Source: Podaxis mareebaensis
Lineage: Eukaryota > Basidiomycota > Agaricomycetes > Agaricales > Agaricaceae
Direction: 5' to 3'
Length of the DNA: 40,083 nt
Assembly (NCBI GenBank): GCA_018524725.1
Contig: JAEUWP010000606.1
Location: 1-40,083 of the forward strand
Position 1 is the stretch's first letter. The number at the start of each line of letters is the position of its first letter. Under the pieces are notes generated by a model. It saw nothing but the letters and a program-made list of their open reading frames with translations, made no database searches and was not told where the DNA came from. Shown here in pieces: positions 1 through 9,984 of the stretch. A program made the translations under genes and the position numbers.

Positions 1-617
1 TATCTTACAAACTTTATACATGTTATAGATGCCTCAATATTTGGGTATAAGTAGGGGTGTAGTATGTGAGAAACCCCACCAATCGATGATAATTGATCAG
101 TGGAATCATAAATGTGGCCAAACCTAGCCCAAATGTAGGTATAACCCTGACCTTTATTGAAAAAAGCCTTAGAATTAGTGGGATGTTTGAGGCATAGTAG
201 ACCTTGTGGGTGATGCCAGGTATGTGGATAGCTGAGGGCCTGCCAATTAACATGGCAGGATTAGAGGGGATATACAATGTGTGGTGTGTCATGTAGAGAC
301 TAGTATTAATAGTTTGCTACTTGCCTTGTGATGATTGGCAGGCCATGATGTACATATTAAGAGGTTGTTTGTTGATCTCGCAGATTGAGATATGTGGATT
401 AGCGGAGATATTAGTTCAGAAAGGCTAGCCCTAGTCCAATATATCTTACAAACTTTATACATGTTATAGATACCTCAATATTTGGGTATAAGTAGGGGTG
501 TAGTATGTGAGAAACCCCGCCAATCGATGATAATTGATCAGCGGAATCATAAATGTGGCCAAACCTAGCCCAAATGTAGGTATAACCCTGACCTTTATTG
601 AAAAAAGCCTTAGAATT
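1..617. repeat. 177-bp direct repeat pair
   Basis: The stretch 1-176 recurs at 441-617 with only a few substitutions (for example cccacc/cccgcc and cagtgg/cagcgg). Both copies end in the same 'aaaaaagccttagaatt' and diverge right after it. The 263 bp between them are unrelated. No coding frame is conserved; the short ORFs on the minus strand are simply the repeat read twice. The pair could be ends of a small mobile element or a local duplication. The left copy touches the window edge, so its true start is unknown. Confidence 0.85.
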
Positions 618-1159
618 CACCCGTTTCCACCGTTCCATTGTCAGCCACCATTTCCCGATCATCGGGGAGCACTAGTGTGCCTCCCAAGTCTGTGTTGAAG
701 GGTGTCCGTGCAAAGAAGAAGGAGACTTGAACGCCTGTCTTCTCCGCTCAAGCACTTGGGTGATCATTCTTGGACTTTAGCTTTTTTCTTATACCTTTCC
801 TGGCTGTCGTTCTTGTTGCTGCTCCTCATTCATAGAATATTCACTTGTATCTCGTGCGCCTTTAGTATCTGCTTAGCTTCCTGTCATGTACTGTTTTCTT
901 GTGTATGAATTGATTTTGCCTTTGGATGAGCAGTCCGTGATCCACCGTTGTCGTCATTGTGAGTGCATGGTTCTCTCGATGATCATAGTACACCTACAGA
1001 GCATTGACTGAAGTACATCCTCGGAGACAGCATGTGTAGTCAATGACATCGTTTGAGTCTGAGATTTGCTACCACACTCCTGTTATTATTGGCATTGTGT
1101 GTGTGATTCAACACTTCATTGAGGACAACATTGTGCATATGTCAATCCTTCCTGTGTAA
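618..1159. other. intergenic, no gene seen
   Basis: No ORF here resembles a protein I recognise, and no repeat was noticed. It separates the 177-bp repeat pair from the minisatellite. Confidence 0.5.
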
Positions 1160-1263
1160 TTGGCTCATCCCTACTCTATTACCCTTCCCATGAGTATTCT
1201 GTACCCTCCTCATCCCTCCTCTGCACCACATCTTACATCCTGTCTATTGCTAGTCTGTACATT

Positions 1264-1515
1264 TCTCTGTATCCTGCCCATCCCTGCCATGCATCCTGCT
1301 CATCCCTACCATGCACCCTGCCCATCCCTTCTGTATATCCTACCCATCCCTACTATGCATCCTGTCTATCCCTTCTCTATATTCTATCCATCCCTACATG
1401 CATCCTGCCCATCCCTACCATGTATCCCTGCCCATCCCTACCATGCATCCCTGCCCATTACTACCATGCATCCCTGCCCATCCCTATCATGTGTCCCTGT
1501 CCATCCCTATTTTAA
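1264..1515. repeat. 22-23-bp minisatellite
   Basis: About eleven head-to-tail units of the pattern 'catccctaccatgcatcctgcc' style (22-23 bp), diverged from one another, run from about 1264 to 1515. Looser matching sequence begins near 1160. Overlapping plus-strand ORFs rich in His, Pro, Cys and Tyr come only from the repeat and are not genes. Confidence 0.85.
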
Positions 1516-1550
1516 AAACCCTACTATAATCCCTAGTAGTCTCCTGATAA

Positions 1551-2671
1551 CCCCTATTTTGCAAGAAATAGTTTTTATAGTCTATTTATAATATGGTCCA
1601 TGTACCGAGCGTCAATCAGATTGATGCCGAGTCCATCGGGATGAATTCCAGATAGGATAGTCCCCTCGATTTTTATCGAGACCATTGTCCAGTTGGCTGG
1701 ACGCAATGGATAGCCGTCTAGATAGATAATGAGCTATGTAGAGCGCCTGATGAGTCTATATAAGACGAAACAGGCAGTCGTTGAGGTTTCCCCTCGACAC
1801 TGTTGTGCCAGTAGTCTCGGTACTCACCGTTGTCTTTTTATTGCACCGCCCCCTAACCCCCTCCCATGCCAGCACCTACCAATAGCGTCTACCCACACAT
1901 CGGTCAGTAGACACCCTATAGATGGGTGCTCAATGGGCGCTTCATAAAATATGGAGCACCGGTGGTAAGTGTGCACTTATTTTATTCAAACTTAGTATTT
2001 TGTAGAAAAATAGTGTTATTTACTATTTATAATATGGTCCATGTACCGAGTGTCAATCAGTTTGACACCAAGTCCATCGGGACGAAAGCTGGATAGGCTA
2101 GTCCCCTCAATAGATTATCGAGACCATCGTCCAGTTGGCTGGACGCAATGGATAGCCATCTAAGCAGATAATGAGCTACATAGAGTGCCTGATGAGTCTA
2201 TATAAGACGAAACGGGCAGTTGTCGAGGTTTCCCCTCGACACTGTTGTGCCAGTAGTCTCAGTACTCATCATTGTCTTTTTTATTGCACTGCCCCCTAAA
2301 CACAGTGCCCTGTGGATGGGCACTTTTTGGGTGCTCTGCTTTAAGTGCCCGGCTGGTAGGCACGCACTTATTTCTCGAACTTAGTATTCTGAAGTAAAAT
2401 TATTTTCTTTGTAATAATTTATAATACATTCCACGGAACGAGTGTCAATCATTTGACCTCTACCCAAGATGCGCCGAAAGTCGGATAGACTAGGTGCCCG
2501 CTCTTATCAAGTGTACATCGTCCAATAACGACGAGACGATCAGCAGATTGTAATCGGATAACGGCTAACGTAGAGCACCTGAAGAGTCTATAAGAGACGA
2601 AACGGGTTGTGTTGGGAATTCCCCAACACCGTTGTGCTCGCGCCGTCTCAGCACTCACGTTGTTTTTATTC
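1551..2671. repeat. three tandem LTR-like units
   Basis: Three related units of roughly 390-440 bp begin near 1551, 1995 and 2385. Shared landmarks are a 'ggtccatgtaccgag' block (1594, 2036; degenerate at 2430), a 'gagtctatataagacgaaac' block (about 1751, 2193; 'gagtctataagagacgaaac' at about 2585) that looks like a TATA promoter, a hairpin-like 'gaggtttcccctc' (1782, 2226) and a 'ttgtctttttatt' end (about 1832, 2273, 2660). Units 1 and 2 are close; unit 3 is older. A U3-TATA-R layout suggests retrotransposon LTRs. No gag or pol coding sequence is present, and element ends and target duplications could not be fixed. Confidence 0.65.
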
Positions 2672-5300
2672 ACCGCGTCCGCCAACTTCAACACAAATTG
2701 GCTCTCAATCGGCAACTCCTGGTTCAACAAACTCAGATGATACTGCAACTCTTGATGATTCGTGATGATCACACCCTCACCAAACGAATCACTCTACAGT
2801 CTTCCTGCAGGCCCGAGCATCTGCAACACGCCTTGGCTGGAAATCTCAACCCAACGGCCGTTTTCGGGGTGTTATATTTGACCCCCCTTGATGACAACAG
2901 TGTGCGCAGGAAGGTTGACACCCTATGCAAGCGTGGCGATAAAGGCGGACACCCAAACGTAGCCATCCATAAAGAGGTTGCCGACGAGTGAACGGCTGGG
3001 GCGAGGCATACCGGCGTGATGGATGGCAAAACCGAACGGGAGGAGGTCGCGAAGGTTAGGACCCTTCACATTGGACGATTCCGCAGTAAGGGTCTCACGC
3101 GTGGCGCCTTCGGGCTTGACAGATTGTGCAATAGTCTCCTTTTCCACGACCATGTCGCGGAGGAATTTGGCGATCTTCGCAGTCTTCTTACGAGAGTGAA
3201 CGAAAACTAGAGTCTGGTTCCTCTGGGCCTGGTCGAGGACCTTGTCGCAAACCTCGTTCATGGCCCGATACCTTTGTCGCTCTCCTTTTCGTGACGCCGA
3301 CGAATTGTTGCTGGAGGGAATGAGGACAATATGTCGCGTCGAAGTAAAAGGATCCCTTGCTCTCGTCGACGTGGAGGAAAGTGGCAACGTCCTGGTAGAT
3401 CAGGAGTGTGGCGGAGAGATCGATGAGACGAACATACTCGTGCGACTGTTCCCTGCCGCGGATAGTACGGGCAATGATGGCTTCGAGGACAGGACCATGT
3501 TCGTCATGGAGGAGATGGATTTCGGCAATGATGATGAGGCGGACTAAGCTAGTATAACTGGTATTGGTACATTCACGGGTAATAGCATCCCACTTCTCGA
3601 AAGTTGCGACAATAAATTCGGCTTTAGCAATCTGCCGCTTGGCTATTTGAGCGTCTCCGGTAAGCTCATTAATTTTGACGCCGAAGGTTGTGAGCCGAGT
3701 CGAGAAGCTGCTGACCATTTCACGCCTTCATAAGAGCCATATAAACGATCTTGAAGTTATTGAGCTCGAATCCACCGGTTTCCTCATTGCACCACCCGGA
3801 GAGCCCACTAAGGATGGTGAGCATAGCGACATTGATCTAGTAAAATGTTAGGGTCCAGAAAAGATGATGGATGTAGGTTAACATACCTTTACAGCACCAG
3901 TGGGAGCGCAAAGAAGGATGGACTCGTCGGTGTCGAAAGCAATGGGGAAGAGCCTGCTCCGTATAAGGCTGAAGTGGGACACAGTAAAACCCTCCGTGCC
4001 CAAACAGAAGAAATGAGACAGGGACGAGCCCGTTGTCGGCAACGGGTCTGGACTTGGGCACAGGGACGTGGACCTTTTCATACCCCTTCTTCGAACGCTT
4101 GAACGATCCTTAGGGCAGTCTGCATTTCTGGCACGCCAGAGTCTCAAGGTCCAGGAAGCGTTTGGGTTGCACTGTCGAACCTGGGGCGAGGATAGTAGTC
4201 TTTGGTATCTCAGGCTCCGTCTCGTCGACATCCATGGCATCATGTTCTGCTTTTGCTTGCTTGTGTCCAGCCAACTCGCGCAAAATCCAACCAACACCCT
4301 TCTCCCTCATCGTCACCCCAACATTGACACGTTCGCCAGCACCGCTACGCATGAGCTTCGTGCACCAAACAATGGGATCGCAATTCTTGACTAAAATTTG
4401 GATAACGTGGTGGCTCTGATGGTCGAAGAGCCCCATCAACCGGTTTTTGCAGTCAGGCAGACTCGACTCGGAGCTGAGGATGAACAAAATGGAAGATGCC
4501 TTGCCTGCGGCGGTGATGGGTTCTGGATAGATCTCGAATACCTGGCATTGGTCCCAGAAGCTGTATTGTCCTCCTGCACCTTGTGGCCATGTCGCCTCCT
4601 ATCGCGAGCCCCTCCTCCTCAGCTCCCTCCTCTGTGGGAGCCTCTTCCTCTGCCTCTTCCTCCGACTCATCACGAATATCATAACGCTCGTCTTCCTCTT
4701 CCTGTTCTCCCTCGCCAAACACCCACTTCTTCGTCGATCTCAGCGTCTTTGTGCTCCATGTCGGGGTCGGCCATGACTTTGTCTTCGTTGCGGTAGTCAG
4801 CGAGCTTTTTTGAGAGATTGGGGAGCTGCGAAAATTGTTCACCAGAGATGGGACAAGGACTTCCTCGACTTGGCACTTATTGTCGAAATCCTCTAGGGAG
4901 TCGTTCTTGAGTGTCCCGAGCGTTGCGCCGGCAGCATTGCATACGATATCCTGCGCCTGGTCCCCGATTGCGGCATGAACGCCACCGAGCACGAGTTTGT
5001 AGACCTCGCATGTCTCCACCATCCGAGGTCGATATGTGAGGCCCTCCAATTCCTGGGTGGACTTGATGATATCTGCATAGCCGAAGCCATCACCCTCTGC
5101 ACATCGCCTCGCCTGTTTTATTTGCATGTTCGTGTGCCTCAGTGGCCTTTTCTCCTTCTAGTTGAGGTCCTTCAGGGCTTGGCGGACGACACGAGAGCCC
5201 ATATCCCGTGGGCTGATGCGGCCTACGAGGGAAGTTGGTGCGCCAGATGTTGAAAAACTTGAGTCCGTCTGTGCCGACGCCTTCAGAGTACCCGAGGGAA
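2671..5300 (-). pseudogene. BRR2: decayed, truncated BRR2 spliceosomal helicase copy
   Basis: Read on the minus strand this is a broken copy of BRR2, the U5 snRNP Ski2-like helicase that unwinds U4/U6. Recognisable blocks occur in family order over several frames: the N-terminal region (SLVGRISPRDMGSR, about 5240), an acidic linker (MADPDMEHKDAEIDEEVGV, about 4760), VIVWCTKLMRS-type sequence written here as PIVWCTKLMRS (about 4360), Walker A (about 3895), the DEIH region (about 3570), LSATL (about 3440) and the second RecA half down to [16 protein letters not shown] (about 2675). Walker A reads APTGAVK (Gly to Val) and DEIH reads AEIH. There are many frameshifts and in-frame stops (e.g. KDLN*, TLA*GVN). 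A 50-bp intron (3837-3886) is kept, so this is not a retrocopy. The winged-helix, Sec63 and second helicase cassette are absent; coding similarity stops where the LTR-like unit begins. Confidence 0.9.
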
Positions 5301-5828
5301 GTCGCACAGGAGTTTGTGAAAAAGAGGTTTAGGAGGATGGTATAAGCAACTTAGGACAGGAGGGTAACACCTAGAAATACGAGGAAAACGGTCAACGGTC
5401 AAGTGTTGGATTCTGAGCCGTTGAAGCACGCACTGATCCATGATTCCCCAAGATGTCTCTACCCAGCCCATCTATAACATATCGACAAACCTCTCATAAA
5501 CCAACCCCCACCCATCCTGGATTTTGAAAACCAGTTACTGAGCAACATCGGCTATTGCGGTCGGGATGCGGAGAGTGAAATGAATTTCAGATGGTGGGGA
5601 CGGTGACATGGGCCAATCGTTGTTGACCCACAAAAGATCACATGATCCTAACCTTTGTGAACATTCACAATCGGCTGTGGTCTCCGGACCCATTTGCTGA
5701 TGGGTTGACTCAAGTTGGTAGGAGTAGTTTCTCTCCATTCACAACAATCCCTGTACGCTTTCTGTTTCTACCCATCTACCAGAATACTCACGACTCACGC
5801 ATCCCTTGTCATCACAGAACGTCACAAC
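5301..5828. other. intergenic, no gene seen
   Basis: This lies between the BRR2 remnant and the next small ORF. The first codons of BRR2 are not recognisable here. No other supported feature was seen. Confidence 0.5.
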
Positions 5829-6215
5829 ATGGCTATCTTCATAGGAGACAAATGTGTAACCGTCACCACCATGGGCCCCGGCAAGCTCAGCCTACTCAGC
5901 TACGCCAATGTCAGCGGGGCTGGTGTTAACCATATTGGAGGGAAATCCACTGACAACTCCGGTAAAACTAGGTGGATGATCGGCTTTAGTCACTATTTCT
6001 CTCGCTTTGCTTTTATTTGGGAGGGACAAGGCGAAGCAGTTTATAGGATAGGGTTCAGTTTGCTGACAGCGCCCGTTGGAACCAGCTGGACTGCGGCAAG
6101 TGTGGTGAAATGGAGTTCAGACAAAGTCACAAAGGAGGATGTAACTTCTAACATCCCAGGTGCAGTCAATCGCGACGATGCCACCACGCTCTGGGTCATT
6201 CCCGATACCATCTAG
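5829..6215 (+). CDS. small hypothetical protein
   Basis: This is an uninterrupted 128-codon ORF. I chose the ATG at 5829 (context acaacATGg); an upstream in-frame ATG at 5715 would add 38 residues that look like translated leader. The protein is polar with several Gly, Ser and Trp residues (e.g. GPGKLSLLSY, GGKSTDNSG, WVIPDTI) and has no signal peptide or membrane segment. I do not recognise a family. A small cytosolic beta-rich protein is possible, but nothing in the sequence fixes a role. It sits just outside the left copy of the duplicated segment. Confidence 0.35.
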   Translation: MAIFIGDKCVTVTTMGPGKLSLLSYANVSGAGVNHIGGKSTDNSGKTRWMIGFSHYFSRFAFIWEGQGEAVYRIGFSLLTAPVGTSWTAASVVKWSSDKVTKEDVTSNIPGAVNRDDATTLWVIPDTI

Positions 6216-6464
6216 ACCTCTCAAGTATCCTTCTCGTCGCACTCTCCAAATTTTATTCTTTGTTCTTCAACTTGTACTAGGGCCTCCTCGCTCCGATACC
6301 AGATTAGAAAATGCAACTTCTTGTGTTGTTCCAGCTTATGCAACACTGTCCAGATGCTTGAGGCCCGAAAGAATCCCGGACAAACAAGTTCTTGGACCAC
6401 GGTGGGGACATGACCATCTTGGGAACCTGCAAGCCTATCGTGGCACTCGTCAATTGCCCGTAGG

Positions 6465-7655
6465 TAATTGCGACGCACTGACGATCGGCCAACCCCTTTG
6501 TCTCTGCCTGGTCCATCTGAAATTGTTCCATCCAATGGGCGACCGGGCTCGTCGAAATACCGGTCGAAGACAGAGCCAATGAAGAGAAAGCCAACAAACA
6601 AAAGTCTTTCGCCACTGTAGTTTATTCTGGCGGCGCCATTGTAGACGACTGGTGACATGGGTCAGGAATTCCGGCCAGGATTAAAAGTGTATGTTAGCGA
6701 AAACGTGCTCAAGGGCAGATCTGGCTCTAGGCGAGCATTTGTGCGCAGATGACAGAAAGAAAAATGTTTAACGAGAACATAAGGCCGTCATGGTAGGTTA
6801 GGGGGATGGAACGCGTTGCTCGCCTTGCCTCGACCTTACATCCTTCCAACTCAAGTACTTGACCCAGTTATTCCCGCCACTTCTCTAGTTTGCTGTTTGC
6901 TCGGTCAACATCTTGACATCTCCCACAAGATAACCAAAGTGCGCAGCAGAAGCAGGATAAATTAGGCCACACGTTCTATTTCTAAGGGTAACATGGTGTA
7001 TAGGGAACTGCTACGATCGGTTGACAGTGCGGGTTTTCCGGGGACCGAAAGGAACCAAGGGCGTGCTAGTGTTGATGCACAGGGTAATCAATAAGTTGCC
7101 TACGACCAAGAATTTCTCTAATCTGTCAACTAGTGAGAAAACAAGATTTGTGGTATAAAAGAGGAGCATGGCGCACCTTGAAGATACCATATGCCTGGAG
7201 ACTGTAAACGCCAACCTGAGCGACTTGACCACTCTGAACAAGACCGCGCCAGTACGCAGTCTGGGTCACTTTAGTCCATAGCTGACGGTAAGCCTCGGCG
7301 AATTGGGAAAGAGAAGGGGGTTGAAGAGCCTCGCCGACGTAAATTCATTTCGCAACTTCACGGGCAACAGTAAAGTTGTATACGAGGGGTTCCTTGTGGC
7401 CTGCGAACGGTCAGCGGGAACATTGGGTCAAAGAGGTGAAGACGCACTGCCAAGGAGGCTACCAATTTTCTGACCAGCCGGGCCGAGGAACTGGACAACG
7501 CTTTCCCAAGCCTTGCCTGCGGCCCTCTGGGCGCTCGCAAGCGTGTCCCGGGCCTTTTGCTCAGTCAAAGTCGAGTTAAAGCGCACAGAAGTAGGTTATC
7601 TGAGCGGAAAGCGAGCGACAGAGTGTCTGAGATGGGTGGACGAAGCAAGGAGTTA
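6465..7655. repeat. segmental duplication, left copy
   Basis: About 1.2 kb here matches 9985-11175 at roughly 85-90 percent by eye, in the same orientation. Anchors include 'ttagcgaaaacgtgctcaag' (6695 and 10226) and 'gccacacgttctatttctaa' (6965 and 10495). The left copy holds the broken ATP20 gene and the right copy the intact one. Similarity ends abruptly close to the start of a tandem repeat at 7674. Confidence 0.9.
7066..7645 (-). pseudogene. ATP20: ATP synthase subunit g pseudogene
   Basis: This is a full-length but dead copy of the intact gene at 10592-11186, with the same three-exon layout. The position of the start codon has lost its ATG. In exon 2 the Arg codon of VAKRIYV has become TGA (7345-7347). 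Further replacements include Glu-Lys-Lys to Glu-Gln-Lys and a Gly to Arg change at the start of exon 3. Both introns are still present, so it arose by DNA duplication, not from mRNA. It would make no subunit g. Confidence 0.9.
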
Positions 7656-7673
7656 GGGGTTCGAGCTTTCACT

Positions 7674-8105
7674 GAGAAGCATCCGCTATCTGTCGAATAT
7701 CGGGGAGTACTGCGGTCCCCTTGCTTGTCATACATCCTAGAAAGTCGATCCACTTGATGTGTGAAATATATCATCTTCCAGATGTACAACAGTCAGCATC
7801 CCATTCGCCGTCTGAGAAGCATCCGCTATCTGTTGACTATCATGGAGTAATGGGGTCGCTTTGCTTGTCATACATCCTAGAAAGTCGATCCGCCTGATGT
7901 GGTTAAAATTGGATGTGAAATGGATCACCTCCCGGACGTACGACAGTCAGCATTGCATTCGTCGTCTGAGAAGCATCCGCTATCTGTTGATTATCATGGA
8001 GTACTGGGGTCACTTTGCTTGCCATACCATCCTAGAAAGCCGACCCACCTGATATGGTTAAAATTGGATATGAAATGAATCACCTTCCGGGACATAGGAC
8101 AATCA
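7674..8105. repeat. three-unit tandem repeat, 140-154 bp
   Basis: Units begin at 7674, 7814 and 7968, each with 'gagaagcatccgctatctgt' and sharing 'cctagaaag(t/c)cga(t/c)cc' further in. The first unit lacks a stretch present in the other two ('ggttaaaattggat'). The array starts where the duplicated ATP20 segment ends and runs to about 170 bp before the next gene. Confidence 0.9.
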
Positions 8106-8273
8106 CACAGTGAACAGTCGTTCTCAGCTTCTCGAGTGCCTTATCCCCCTGGTCACAGGTAATGCTGCTTGCCGTGGGCTCCGACGAGTGGTGTGTTGCC
8201 ATGGCATAAGATGGTGGGATTCCATCAGTAGGTACCCAATTCACCTTCGCTTTGCCAACTACACTTCCACACA

Positions 8274-8898
8274 ATGACCTCCGCCGCCCCTCCAAGTGGT
8301 ACATACGCAATCAAGGTTGACGGTACAAGAGATATATCCTGCTTGAAAACAAGTACGGTCGTATTTCTACTGCCCCGTCCGAGACCCCTCAAAAGGTATT
8401 TCCTTTTCCTTTGGCTATCAACACGTTTAACATCCATTGAAATGGATGGTCACTCGGTTGGACGAGAATCACGTCACCATTGCCATTGATAACTCCAGAT
8501 TTGACAATCAGGTCTTAAGGACAAATGGTACCGCAGTGAGTGGTATTCTGCTTCTTTTGCGCTTACGTCTGTGACCTTCCACGCAGAAAAGCACGGTTGT
8601 AGCAACCGATAACTACCCGGTGGTATGGAATGTTGAAAAACTAGACCCGGATAGCTCCAAATACAAGTCGGCCACTACCAGCTTTTATCCGATATCAAGT
8701 ACTGACTACCTTTTAGGTTCAAGACTGTATTCGAGGAACATGACATGTTTTTATCATTCAATCGCAACAACACGGGGAAGGTATGACACAAGCTGCACTC
8801 TTTGATTCGTGAAGCCGAGGCTTATCATGCGCAGGCTTTGATGCCAGCTGTGGATCCTGATTTGGTTCAGTTGTGGGGGTTGCAACGTCAGACCTAGG
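8274..8898 (+). CDS. possible beta-trefoil protease-inhibitor-like protein, splice site damaged
   Basis: Five coding blocks of about 150 residues in all can be read: 8274-8394, about 8442-8536, 8586-8666, 8717-8780 and 8835-8898. Introns 2-4 have good GT-AG ends and keep frame. Intron 1 has a good donor at 8395 (gtattt), but where the frame needs an acceptor (about 8441) the sequence is 'gaa', not 'gag/cag'. The gene is therefore either dead or uses an unusual site. The pattern of an early SGTYAI, then WMVTRL, VVWNVEKL, and a C-terminal LVQLW resembles small basidiomycete beta-trefoil inhibitors (I66, mycocypin-like) or ricin-B-like lectins. There is no signal peptide. The family assignment is tentative. 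Confidence 0.45.
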
Positions 8899-9984
8899 TT
8901 GCTTGATCCCGAGTTGTTTTGAAATGTATAACAAATAGTCTGGCCGACACTGCAGTAGTACACGAAGAGTGTAAATTTGTTCTTTTGTTGTTTGGGACTT
9001 CTGTGGAGTTTTCTATCATAGTAGCCTTTTCTTAGGGCTGATACAGGCTTGATGTGTGAGTTCAGAGGTGAAAAATGGTCGGGGACTTGAAGGAGGCCCC
9101 TTGATCCTGAACCACCGTGTGGTTGTGTCTTTCCCATGCACGTGGAGGGTCGAGGGCGAGCAAAGGTACGTCGAACACATTGAGCAGGCAGCATAAAGCA
9201 ACCTAGCTGTAGCGTAATTGTGACTTTGTCATACTGCATCAGCGGAAACGGCATAAAAACTATTACGATTTGATCTATGAATGGTATATGCAACATAAAA
9301 TAGAGTTTGGTAGTGAAATGAAACATTCGAAGCAGTATGTAAGGATGTGCAATGTTTTCAATGGCATAACTGCAAACATTTTTGAATGCTTTTCTTATGC
9401 TACCGAATTGGAATGATTGTATGGTCACAAATCCTTTTGTACCTTGCAAAATAGCTTCCATAAACATGGACTTTTGTGGTATTTAGTATATTTTAGTGTA
9501 TATATTGCCTGTTTTTAGTATACATAGTTTCAGCCTTTTTGCTGATGCTCCTCTTCCGCCTCATACTATCATTCCAGTACTCTACAAGGGTAGGTAAGAT
9601 GTATGGTGAATCGAGAGAGAATGCTGGGCTGGACCGCTCAAATACGAAATCGAAGTCCACAAGATAGGTCTTCCATTCCTATACAAGCCTCAGCTATCCT
9701 TCTCATTGCTCTCAAAACGTGGAGACAGACGTACCTTTGTCACGGCGGATGCATCCTCGTACATTCCCCAGATAATAGCGACATGACCTGGCTGGCTTCT
9801 CCATAGGGAGTCGAGTATGGGAGATCTCAAATGCTCCACAGGTTTCCACAATGGATCTTAGATATGGCGCAACAATCTTAGGAGAACCCTTTATATTCGG
9901 AAATGGGTTTTCATTAAGCAACAAATTAGCTCGCAAGCCGTCACCCTCACCGCATCCGTCTCATGTCCAGACTTCAGTGAGAGT
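8899..9984. other. AT-rich intergenic, no gene seen
   Basis: This is an AT-rich stretch, with 9470-9530 especially so. A 237-codon minus-strand ORF (8754-9467) overlaps the preceding gene, lacks family features and has no codon pattern like a real gene, so I do not call it. Confidence 0.5.

Noticed and set aside
1160..1591. 143-codon plus-strand ORF rich in His, Pro and Cys
   Set aside because: It is a translation of the minisatellite; every frame of the repeat stays open for long runs.
8754..9467. 237-codon minus-strand ORF
   Set aside because: It overlaps the end of the inhibitor-like gene, lies in AT-rich sequence, and shows no domain, signal or conserved pattern.
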